Assembly (NCBI RefSeq): GCF_014207705.1
Contig: NZ_JACHIU010000001.1
Coordinates: 4,952,501 to 5,016,500 of the forward strand
Reading direction: 5' to 3'
Origin: Sphaerisporangium rubeum
GTDB lineage: Bacteria > Actinomycetota > Actinomycetes > Streptosporangiales > Streptosporangiaceae
Length of the DNA: 64,000 nt
Shown: piece by piece, positions 26,303-34,700 of the stretch
How the letters are laid out: every line of letters begins with the position of its first letter
Position numbering within the stretch: the stretch's first letter is position 1
Position numbers and translations under genes: made by a program
The notes under the pieces: generated by a model
The model's database searches: none
What the model saw: only the letters and a program-made list of their open reading frames with translations
What the model was told of the DNA's origin: nothing

Positions 26303-28006
26303 ATGGTGACTCAGCAGGAAACGCGTGTGGAGCTGAAGGACGAGCCACCGGCGTCGCCGCTGCTTGAGCGGATCAGGTCAGGTGTCATCGGCGACGACGC
26401 GATCCTCCACGGTCCGTACGGCGCGCGCCGTATCGTCTACGCCGACTACACCGCGTCCGGCCGCTCCCTCGACTTCATCGAGGACTTCATCCGTGACCGC
26501 GTGCTCCCCTGTTACGCCAACACCCACACCGAGAGCTCCGGCACCGGCCTGCAGACGGGACGATTACGCGAAGAGGCCAGGAAGGCCGTGCACGAGGCCG
26601 TCGGCGGCGGCCCCGGCGACCTGGTGATCTTCTGCGGGTCCGGCGCGACCGCGGCCGTCAACAAGCTCATCGGCATCCTGGAACTGCGCCTCCCCGACGG
26701 GCTCGCGCGCCGGTACGGCCTGCTGGACCGCATCCCCGTACGCGATCGGCCGGTGGTGTTCGTCGGCCCGTACGAGCACCACTCCAACGAGCTGCCGTGG
26801 CGGGAGAGCATCGCCGAGACCGTCGTCATCGGCGAGGACCGGCGTGGCCAGATCGACCTGGCCGCGCTGCGCGCCGGGCTGGAACGGCACGCGGGCCGGC
26901 CGCTGATCGGCAGTTTCTCCGCCGCGTCCAACGTGACCGGCATCCTGTCCGACACCGACGCGGTGTCCGCGCTCCTGCACGAGCACGGGGCCCTGGCGTT
27001 CTGGGACTACGCGGCGGCCGGGCCGTACGTGCCGATCCGCATGGGGCCGAGCGCGCCGGGCCTGCGCGACCACAAGGACGCGATCTTCCTGTCCCCGCAC
27101 AAGTTCATCGGCGGCCCGCAGACCCCCGGCGTGCTGGTGATGCGGCGCGACCTGGTGAGAGGCGGCGTACCTGCCGCGCCTGGCGGCGGCACCGTGCTGT
27201 TCGTGGACCCCGCGGGCCACCGGTACCTGGACGACCCGGTGGCCAGGGAGGAAGGCGGCACCCCGGCCATCGTCGAGTCGATCAGAGCGGGCCTGGTGTT
27301 CGGCCTGAAGCAGGCCGTCGGCACCGACGTCATCCAGGCCAGGGAGGAACGGCTGTGGCGCCGCGCGCTGGAGCGCTGGGCCCGCAACCCCGCCATCGAC
27401 ATCCTCGGCGACCGCGACGCGCGGCGGCTGCCGATCGTGTCGCTGCGCGTCCGGCACGGCGAGCAGTTCCTCCACCACAACTATGTCGTCGCCGTGCTCA
27501 ACGACCTGCTCGGCGTGCAGGCGCGCGGCGGCTGCTCGTGCGCCGGGCCGTACGGCCACCGGCTGCTCGGCATCGGCGACGCGCGGTCCCTGGAGTTCCG
27601 CACCGAGATCGCGCGCGGCTGGGAAGGCGTCAAACCCGGCTGGGTCCGCGTCAACTTCAACTACTTCATCTCCGAAACCGTGTGCGACTACCTGATCGAC
27701 GCCGTCGACCTGGTCGCCACCGCCGGCCACCGCCTGCTCCCCGACTACCGCTTCACCCCCACGACCGGCCTGTGGCGCCACAGGGACTCTCCCGCCACGC
27801 CACCCGCGAGCCTCGCCGACCTGCGGTACGACTCCCCCGCACCGGCCGCGGGCCGCGCGCCGGAGTCCGCGCTGCCGGCCCAGATGGACCAGGCCCGCGC
27901 GCTGCTGCGTTCCCGTCCCGACACGGTCGACCCACGGCCACCGGAGCTACCGGCCGGGTTCGAGCGGCTCCGGTGGTTCCCGCTGCCTGCCGCGTGCCTG
28001 GAGTGA
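26303..28006 (+). CDS. Class V aminotransferase / cysteine desulfurase-like PLP enzyme
   Basis: A 567-residue protein. The PLP lysine is in SPHKFIGGPQTPG near residue 260. The family's aromatic/His stack shows as THTESSGTG and FVGPYEHHSNELPW, and the cofactor Asp region as LAFWDYAAAGPY. A Cys-rich loop, ARGGCSCAGPYGH near 405, sits where SufS-like enzymes carry the catalytic Cys, so cysteine desulfurase or selenocysteine lyase-type chemistry is possible. The protein is about 150 residues longer than SufS, mainly through a C-terminal extension of unknown role. The start is uncertain: ATG 26303 is preferred over 26258, but neither has a strong ribosome site. No Suf/Isc genes are nearby. It ends four bases from the convergent PASTA gene with no hairpin between. 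Confidence 0.85.
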   Translation: MVTQQETRVELKDEPPASPLLERIRSGVIGDDAILHGPYGARRIVYADYTASGRSLDFIEDFIRDRVLPCYANTHTESSGTGLQTGRLREEARKAVHEAVGGGPGDLVIFCGSGATAAVNKLIGILELRLPDGLARRYGLLDRIPVRDRPVVFVGPYEHHSNELPWRESIAETVVIGEDRRGQIDLAALRAGLERHAGRPLIGSFSAASNVTGILSDTDAVSALLHEHGALAFWDYAAAGPYVPIRMGPSAPGLRDHKDAIFLSPHKFIGGPQTPGVLVMRRDLVRGGVPAAPGGGTVLFVDPAGHRYLDDPVAREEGGTPAIVESIRAGLVFGLKQAVGTDVIQAREERLWRRALERWARNPAIDILGDRDARRLPIVSLRVRHGEQFLHHNYVVAVLNDLLGVQARGGCSCAGPYGHRLLGIGDARSLEFRTEIARGWEGVKPGWVRVNFNYFISETVCDYLIDAVDLVATAGHRLLPDYRFTPTTGLWRHRDSPATPPASLADLRYDSPAPAAGRAPESALPAQMDQARALLRSRPDTVDPRPPELPAGFERLRWFPLPAACLE

Positions 28007-28010
28007 GGGG

Positions 28011-30494
28011 TCACCAGATGTTGCAGATGCGGAACTCCCTGCCACCGAAACCGGTGGACTTGAAGTGGTTGTACTCGAAGCTTCCCGGCACGGCCCACAC
28101 CCAGGTGCCTTCGCCGTTCATCAGCGCGAACAGCTCTTTGGTGCCGGCCGGTTTGTCCGAGAAGCAGGCGAAGGCCGGTCCTTCCGCGACGAATCCCGCG
28201 TGCTCTCCCGCGCCGGGTGAGAAGTAGTAGCTGCCGGGTTCATGGCACTGAGCGGCCTTCTGGCAGCTGAACCGGTAGATGGGAACCAGTCCCGGCACGC
28301 TGTTCACCTGGTCGGGCTGGTAGACCTTCCCGAGCGTGCTCTGCGAGCTCCACCCGGCCGGTCCCGCGCCGCCGGGGGAGATGAAGTTGGCGCGGCCCGG
28401 CGCGGGGGCCTTGTAGCGCAGCAGGTCGGTCGGCGCCGTGGACTCGTAGGTGTACGTCACCTTCGTCCCGGCCGCCAGCCGGCCGCCTGGCGGCGGGTCC
28501 TGCTTGATGACCTTGTTCAGGTCGAGCGTGATCTCGTTGTCGTTGGGTGCGCACTCCAGCGCCTCCTGGCGCAGCAGCGCACAGGCCGCGTCCGGGGCCT
28601 GGCCCACGAGGTTCGGCACCAGAGGTTCGCCGAGGTAGGTGACGGTGACCGTGCCGCCTGGCGCGAGACCGGCCCCGGCCGCGGGGGTCTGGGTCTGGAC
28701 CACGCCGGTGGGTGCCCCGCGGCCGGCCTCCTGCTGCGCGCAGGCGAGACCCGCCTGCTGCACGGCCGCGCACGCCTCGGCGACCGGACGTCCCTGGAGG
28801 GAACCGACCTCCACCTGCGCCGGGGAGACCACGGTGACGGTGGTGCCGGTGGCGGCGGGGGTGTCGGGCTTGGGGTCCTGCTTGGTCACCACACCGACCT
28901 GCGTGGCCGCCTTGGCCAGGCCTTCCGCGCTCTGCGCGCACTTGAGCCGCGCCTTGAGCACCGCCTCGCAGGCCTGCGCGGCGGGGACGCCGACGACGGC
29001 GGGGACGGTGACCGGGCCGCGGTACCGGACCGTGACGGCGCTGCCGCGCGCCGCGCGCGTCCCCGCCGGAGGGTCGGTGGCGAGGACGACGCCGGTGTCC
29101 CCCTGCGCGTCCTCGCCGCTCTCCGCGACGGCCAGGCAGCGGAACTTCGGACGCAGCCGCGCGCAGGCCTGCTCGCGCGGCTTGCCGACGACGTCCGGCA
29201 CGACCTCGTCCTTCGGTGTGGGTGCGGCGCTCGGCCGGGAGACGCGCGGTGCGGTGGTGACCGGCGTCACGGGCCTCGCCGGCGGCGGCTGCTCGTCCTG
29301 CTGGACGGTCGGGGTCGGTGTGGGGAGCGGCTTGTCGGACGGGCCGCCTTCGCCGCTGGTGTCGATGCTGGTCTTCTTGCCACTCGCGTCGAACGTCAGG
29401 GTGACGGTGCTCTGGGGGTCGTTCACCCAGACCCGCTCGTCGCGCACGGTGAGCTGGAACTCGTTCGAGGGGCTCGGCACCTTCTCGGCCCGCACCTCGC
29501 CGGTGGCGAGGTCGGCGATGAGGACCTGCAGGTCGGTGAAGTCGGGGACGTACACGCGTCCGTGGTGGACGACGGGTGCGGCGAAGGTGTGTCCCGCGCG
29601 GCCGGGGAGCCGGATGTTCCTCGCCTGGCGGGAGTTGAAGTCGCCGGTGGTCAGCACGCCGGTGCTCGGCACCACGACGGCGACGACCGGGGACGCCGTC
29701 CCCGGCTGCGACACCAGGCCGTCGCGCGCGCCGAGGTCGACCTGCCTGCGCAGGCCGCCTGCGTCGTGGAGCGCCGCCTGACCGGTGGCCTGCCGGTAGA
29801 CGACCGGCAGGTCGGAGACCAGGGTGAGCGCGGCGGACTCGCCGGGCTCGGTGACCCGCTGACGGCCCTTCACGGTGGTGCCGTCGATCTCCAGGAGTTC
29901 GCCGTTCGTCACGGACAGGGCCCAGGCCGTTCCCTTGGAGTCGACCACGGCGGCGGTGACCGGCGGGGTGGTGACCTCTCCCGGCTGACCACGCTTGCCG
30001 TCCAGCTTCCGCAGCCGGCCGTTCCTGTGGTCGACGGTGTAGGTCTCGCCGCCACCGGTGGTGAGGTCGAGCTGTCCCTTGGCGTCCGGGTGCCTCTCGG
30101 TCCGGTCGGGCTTCAGGGTGTCGGTGGGGAGGCGGGTCGCGACGCCGGTGTCGTTGTTGACGACCCAGACGGAGTCCGGCCCCACCTGGACCACTTCAAG
30201 GGTTTCCTTGCCTACTGCGAGGTTCACTGCTGTTTGAGCGTCAACGTGCTGATTGTCGGCATTGACGCGCAGTACTTTGCCGCCTTTCTGCAGATAGGCA
30301 CTGCCGTCCCCGAAAGCAGCCTTCGACGTGCGGTATCCCGCGCCGAAACCGACGGCCGTCACCAATGCGGCGACGGCGACACCGATTACTGCGCGATTGA
30401 TCCAGATGCTGGGCTTTCCACCTGATGGGAGCCGTCGCAGCCGTCCTACGGCCGATCTTCCAGCGGACAACAGCGAAGTCACCAAGGCGGACAT
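28011..30494 (-). CDS. Transmembrane protein with propeller-like region and four PASTA repeats
   Basis: An 827-residue protein. A single N-terminal membrane segment (AVIGVAVAALVTAVGFGAGY, about 33-53) is followed by an extracellular beta-rich region (about 60-385) with propeller-like WVVNN, AWALSV and RVWVND blades. Then come a Pro/Thr linker and four PASTA-type repeats (VVPDVVGKPREQACARL; VPAVVGVPAAQACEAVL; VGSLQGRPVAEACAAVQ; VPNLVGQAPDAACALLR). A C-terminal domain of about 130 residues (VPIYRFSCQ ... EGPAFACF) loosely resembles DUF5648 repeats. PASTA domains bind peptidoglycan fragments and usually sit on Ser/Thr kinases; here the sensor is separate from the kinase at 36253. GGAAGAG five bases before ATG 30494 fixes the start; a TTG eight codons upstream is rejected. 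It is divergent from the FHA regulator. Confidence 0.85.
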   Translation of the reverse strand: MSALVTSLLSAGRSAVGRLRRLPSGGKPSIWINRAVIGVAVAALVTAVGFGAGYRTSKAAFGDGSAYLQKGGKVLRVNADNQHVDAQTAVNLAVGKETLEVVQVGPDSVWVVNNDTGVATRLPTDTLKPDRTERHPDAKGQLDLTTGGGETYTVDHRNGRLRKLDGKRGQPGEVTTPPVTAAVVDSKGTAWALSVTNGELLEIDGTTVKGRQRVTEPGESAALTLVSDLPVVYRQATGQAALHDAGGLRRQVDLGARDGLVSQPGTASPVVAVVVPSTGVLTTGDFNSRQARNIRLPGRAGHTFAAPVVHHGRVYVPDFTDLQVLIADLATGEVRAEKVPSPSNEFQLTVRDERVWVNDPQSTVTLTFDASGKKTSIDTSGEGGPSDKPLPTPTPTVQQDEQPPPARPVTPVTTAPRVSRPSAAPTPKDEVVPDVVGKPREQACARLRPKFRCLAVAESGEDAQGDTGVVLATDPPAGTRAARGSAVTVRYRGPVTVPAVVGVPAAQACEAVLKARLKCAQSAEGLAKAATQVGVVTKQDPKPDTPAATGTTVTVVSPAQVEVGSLQGRPVAEACAAVQQAGLACAQQEAGRGAPTGVVQTQTPAAGAGLAPGGTVTVTYLGEPLVPNLVGQAPDAACALLRQEALECAPNDNEITLDLNKVIKQDPPPGGRLAAGTKVTYTYESTAPTDLLRYKAPAPGRANFISPGGAGPAGWSSQSTLGKVYQPDQVNSVPGLVPIYRFSCQKAAQCHEPGSYYFSPGAGEHAGFVAEGPAFACFSDKPAGTKELFALMNGEGTWVWAVPGSFEYNHFKSTGFGGREFRICNIW

Positions 30495-30563
30495 CAAGCT
30501 CTTCCATTCGCGAAACAAGCGGCCAAATCCAACACGCCATAACTGGCGATGTCCGAGAATAGG

Positions 30564-30611
30564 ACCTTACGTCCACCCGGCGGCGTCGTGCGTGGTGGGA
30601 AACCCTCCCCA
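30564..30611 (-). promoter_or_regulatory. Motif TGGGAAACCCTCCCCA with TAAGGT -10 (first copy of the shared operator)
   Basis: The near-palindrome lies at 30596-30611. On the minus strand a TAAGGT (30564-30569) follows after 26 bp, pointing at the PASTA gene; on the plus strand the FHA regulator ATG begins 21 bp after the motif. One base differs from the perfect copy at 31318. Confidence 0.6.
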
Positions 30612-30632
30612 GAGAAACCGTTGGAGAAGATC

Positions 30633-31310
30633 ATGACCGTGATGCGGGTCGAAAGGCGGGACCACGTCGTCGAGCTGACCGCCGATGACCGCCTCACCTT
30701 CGGCCGTGCACGCGACTGCACGATCTGCCTGGACCCGGAGGACACCGGCATCTCCCGCGTCGCCGGCGCCGTCGCGTACGACACCGGCACCTGGTGGCTG
30801 TCCAACGTCTCGGAGACCCGGCCGCTCTCGACGGTCGACGACCTCGGGTTCCGCAGCGTGCTGGCCCCCGGCCGCCGCGTCGCCGTCGAGTCCCTCACCA
30901 AGGTCCTGGTCGACGGCTCGCACCACCGCCACGGCCTCACCCTGACCCCGGCCGCGACGACCGCTCCCCCGCCTGCCGCCGTCACCCCGGCACCCGGCAC
31001 CACCCCCACGGCGACCGGCGCCGAGGTGATGATCAGCGCCGCCGACCGCCTGGCGATGACGGCGCTGTTCATGGGCTACCTGGAGGACCCGCCTCGGTAC
31101 GACCCCCACCCCAAGGACTACGCCGCCGCCGCGTCCCGGCTCGGCTGGCCGCGCACCACTCTCGTCAAGCGCATCGAGTACCTGCGCACCCGGCTCGACG
31201 CGGCGGGGGTCCCCAACATGAGAGGGTTCAACGCGCTGGCCAACCTCGCCGAGTACGCGCTCAGCCGGGGCCTGGTCACCCGCGAGGACCTCGCCGCGCT
31301 CCCCCGCTGA
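30633..31310 (+). CDS. FHA-domain protein with C-terminal helix-turn-helix (probable regulator)
   Basis: A 225-residue protein. The N-terminal part (about 1-100) has the FHA signature order: LTFGRARDCTICL, then SRVAGAV, then WWLSNVS. FHA domains bind phosphothreonine. After a Pro/Thr linker, residues 140-225 form a helical DNA-binding-like domain (DYAAAASRLGWPRTTLVKRIEYLRTRL), common to a family of actinomycete FHA regulators. GGAGAAG just before ATG 30633 fixes the start. The Ser/Thr kinase at 36253 is the obvious enzyme for creating its phosphopeptide ligand, and the 16-bp palindrome upstream of this gene and of both WXG100 genes is its obvious candidate target; both links are inference. 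Confidence 0.82.
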   Translation: MTVMRVERRDHVVELTADDRLTFGRARDCTICLDPEDTGISRVAGAVAYDTGTWWLSNVSETRPLSTVDDLGFRSVLAPGRRVAVESLTKVLVDGSHHRHGLTLTPAATTAPPPAAVTPAPGTTPTATGAEVMISAADRLAMTALFMGYLEDPPRYDPHPKDYAAAASRLGWPRTTLVKRIEYLRTRLDAAGVPNMRGFNALANLAEYALSRGLVTREDLAALPR

Positions 31311-31317
31311 GGTCCGC

Positions 31318-31363
31318 TGGGAAACCCTTCCCATACCGCCGCCGCCGGTGCGCCGTCTAGCGT
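31318..31363 (+). promoter_or_regulatory. Motif TGGGAAACCCTTCCCA with TAGCGT -10 upstream of WXG100
   Basis: The perfect palindromic copy (arms TGGGAA/TTCCCA) is at 31318-31333, with TAGCGT at 31358-31363 after a 24-bp gap. Transcription starting near 31370 would give a 30-nt leader with AAGGAG before the WXG100 ATG. The same motif-to--10 geometry recurs at 42674. Confidence 0.65.
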
Positions 31364-31400
31364 CGTCGCCGACATCGGACGACGGCGAAGGAGCCATGTG

Positions 31401-31664
31401 ATGACGGTCATCGGCGGCGAGATCCCCCAGTTGCACTCGCTCAACTCCAACTTCCAGCGGCAGGCCACCGCCGTGGACACCCTGCTGCGCGAACTGCGCA
31501 ACGAGCTGGCGGGGACGTACTGGCGCGGCGGCGCGGCCGACCGCTTCCGCGCCTCGTGGAGCAGTGAGTACGAGCCGGCGCTCACCCGCCTGTCGGCGGC
31601 GCTGCAGGACGCCGCCTCCGAGGTGCGCCGCCGCGCCGAGGCGCTGGAGCAGGTCGGCGGCTGA
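31401..31664 (+). CDS. WXG100-family protein (ESAT-6-like)
   Basis: An 87-residue helical protein with two long helices joined by YWRGGAADRF, which carries the W-x-G turn of the family near residue 42. WXG100 proteins are small dimeric substrates or partners of type VII secretion systems. The C-terminus (EVRRRAEALEQVGG) is charged and lacks a clear YxxxD/E export signal. AAGGAG lies seven bases before ATG 31401; an overlapping GTG one codon upstream is possible. It is the first gene after the palindrome promoter and is followed 38 bp later by the FtsK/EccC-like ATPase, its probable export motor. Confidence 0.9.
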   Translation: MTVIGGEIPQLHSLNSNFQRQATAVDTLLRELRNELAGTYWRGGAADRFRASWSSEYEPALTRLSAALQDAASEVRRRAEALEQVGG

Positions 31665-31702
31665 CGAGTTCAGGACGGATCAGGACACAGGGAGGACCGG
31701 CG

Positions 31703-34700
31703 GTGGAGCGCGAGATGCGGGTCGTGACGGATGGCCGGGAGACGGCCGTCGTGCTGCGGGCCGGGCCCGGCGCCACCGTGGCCGACCTCGTCCGCGCGCT
31801 GCCGGCGGCCGGCCTGCCTCCCTGCTCCGGCGTCCCGCTGTGGCTGGACGGCCACGCGGTGCCGCAGGACAGGCCGCTCGCGGAACTCCGGCTGCCGGCG
31901 GGGGCCCGCCTGGAGTTCGCGTCCCACCCCGTGAGCCCCGCCGGGACGGCGAGCCCGTCCCCGGGGCTGGAGGTGGCGGTCGCCGGTGGCGCCGGCGGCG
32001 CGGCGTCGGCCCCGCTGGTGGCGGGGACGGCGCTGACGGTGGGAAGAGCCGCAGGAGGGCTCACGCTGGCCGACCCCGAGGTGAGCCGTACGCATGCGAC
32101 GCTGCTGCTCACACCGGACGGTGACGCGGAGCTGAGCGACGCGGGCTCGCGCAACGGGGTGGCGTGGCAGGGGGTGCGGCTCGACGGCAGCGCCGTCGTG
32201 GCGCCGGGGGAGGTGTTCGGGGCCGGGGAGACCGTGCTGGCGGTGCGGGAGAGCGACCCCGCGGACGCGCCGGTCGAGGCCGCGGGGGACGTGCTGCTGT
32301 TCAACCGGCCGCCGCGCATACCGCTGACCCGGCCCGCACCGGTGTTCACGGTGCCGCGCCGGCCGGACGAGCCCCGCAGGGTGCGCTTCCCCGTGGTGGC
32401 GATCGTGCTGCCGCTGGTCCTCGCGGCGGCGGCCTACGCGCTGTTCCCCGGCGCGGGGTACTTCCTGATCTTCCTGGCGCTGTCGCCGGTCCTGATGCTC
32501 GCCAACGTCGTCTCCGACCGGCGGGGAGGACGGCGTGAGCACCGCGAGGCGGTCAAGGAGTACGAACGCAGGCGTGCGCTGCTGGAGGAGGCCCTCGCCG
32601 CCGCGGCCGGCGAACAGGGACGGACGGGACGCGACGCGCTTCCCGACCCGGCGCGGCTGCTGCGCGTCGCGACAGGGCCGACCCGGCGGCTGTTCGAGCG
32701 CCGGCCGCACGACGAGGACTTCCTGCGGCTGCGGGTGGGGCTCGCCGCCACGCCGGTCGAGGCGGCGTTCACCGGACCGGGGACCGAGGAGCCGCCGGAG
32801 CGTCCCGTGGTGCACCACGCGCCGGTCGCGATCGACCTGGCCGCCGCCGGGGTGCTCGGCGTCGCCGGGCCGCGCGAGGCGGTGCTCGCCACGGCGCGGG
32901 CCGTGCTGGCGCACCTGGCGGTGCTGCACGGGCCGCACGACGCCGGGCTCGTGGTGCTGACCGGCGCCGAGGAGGCGGCGGACTGGGAATGGGTCACGTG
33001 GCTGCCGCATTCGCTGCCGCACTCCCCCGACTTCGCCTGCCGGCGCATGGTCGCCACCGACGCGCGGCAGGCCGGCGCGCGGCTCGCCGAGCTCGGGTCA
33101 CTTGTCGCGGAACGGCGTGCCGAGCGCCGCGCCACGCTGCGCGCCGGCGGGCCGAGCGGACGGCGTCTCGTCGTGGTGGCCGACCGCGCGCGGCGGCTGC
33201 GTGAGCTGCCGGGGCTCGCCGAGCTGCTCGCCGAGGGGCCGGAGGCGGGGGTGTACGCGATCTGCCTGGACGACGACGAGACCAGTCTCCCCGACGAGTG
33301 CCGCGCCACCGTCGTCGTCACCAGCGCGTCCGGCACCAGGGCCCGGGTGCGCAGGCCCGACGGGTCGCTCACCGAGTCGGTGCTGCTCGACCGGCTCCCC
33401 GCCGGGGACGCGCTGCGCCTCGGCCACGCCATGGCCCCGATACGGGTGCTCGGCGGCCGGTCCGGCGGCGGCGCCGAGCTTCCCGCGTCCGTCGGCTTCC
33501 TGGAACTCGCCGGGCTCGGCGCCACCCCCACTCCGGAGGAGATCACGCGGCGGTGGGCCGCCGGCGGCCCGAGCACGGCGGTGACGCTCGGCGTCGGGGC
33601 CGAAGGGCCGGTCACGGTGGACCTGCGGCGCGACGGGCCGCACGCGCTGATCGCAGGGACCAGCGGCGCGGGGAAGTCCGAACTGCTGCAGACCCTCGTC
33701 GCGGGGCTGGCGCTCGGCAACACCCCCGAGGCGCTGTCGATGGTCCTGGTGGACTACAAAGGCGGCAGCGCGTTCGCCGAGTGCCGTGACCTGCCGCACT
33801 GCGCCGGCATGGTCACCGACCTGGACGGTCACCTGGTGTCCCGCGCGCTCGCGTCGCTCGACGCCGAGCTGAAGCGGCGCGAACGGCTGTTCGCCGAGGC
33901 CGGCGCCAAGGACATCGAGGACTACCTCGCGGCGGGACGCGCGCTGCCGCGCCTGGTGATCGTCATCGACGAGTTCGCGTCCCTGGTGGAGGAGGTCCCG
34001 GAGTTCGTCACCGGGGTCGTCGGCATCGGGATGCGAGGCCGCAGCCTCGGCGTGCACGTCGTGCTCGCCACGCAGCGGCCGGCCGGCGTCGTGAACGCCG
34101 AGCTGCGGGCCAACCTGAACCTGCGGATCTGCCTGCGCGTCACCAGCGCCTCCGACAGCGGCGACGTCATCGACGTCCCCGACGCGGCCCGGCTGTCGCG
34201 CCACGTCCCCGGCCGCGCGTACCTGCGCGCCGGCCACTCCGACCTCACCCTGCTCCAGGTGGCCCGCGCCGGACGGCCGCGCGAGCTGCCGGGGACCGGC
34301 GCCGCCGAGCAGGTCACCGTGACCCGGCGTACCGTCGCCGAGGCGGGGTCGGCGGCACCGGTGACCGCGCCGCCGCCGGCCGGACAGGACCGGGAGACCG
34401 ACCTCGGGGTGCTCGTCGCGGCCGTACGCGACGCCGCGACGCGCGGCGGGGCCCGCACGGCGCCTAGCCCGTGGCTGCCGCCGCTGCCTGAGCTGGTGAC
34501 CGTGGACGACCTGGACGCAGGGGACGGCGGCCTGGACACCGGGAACACCGGCCTGAACCTCGGGGACGGCGGCCGCGCGCCGTTCGCCGTGCCGCTCGGG
34601 CTCGGCGACCATCCCGGCGAGCAGGCGCAGCGGCCCTTCCTGCTGGACCTGGAACGGACCGGGCCGCTGCTGGTCGCCGGGATGGCACGCAGCGGCCGGT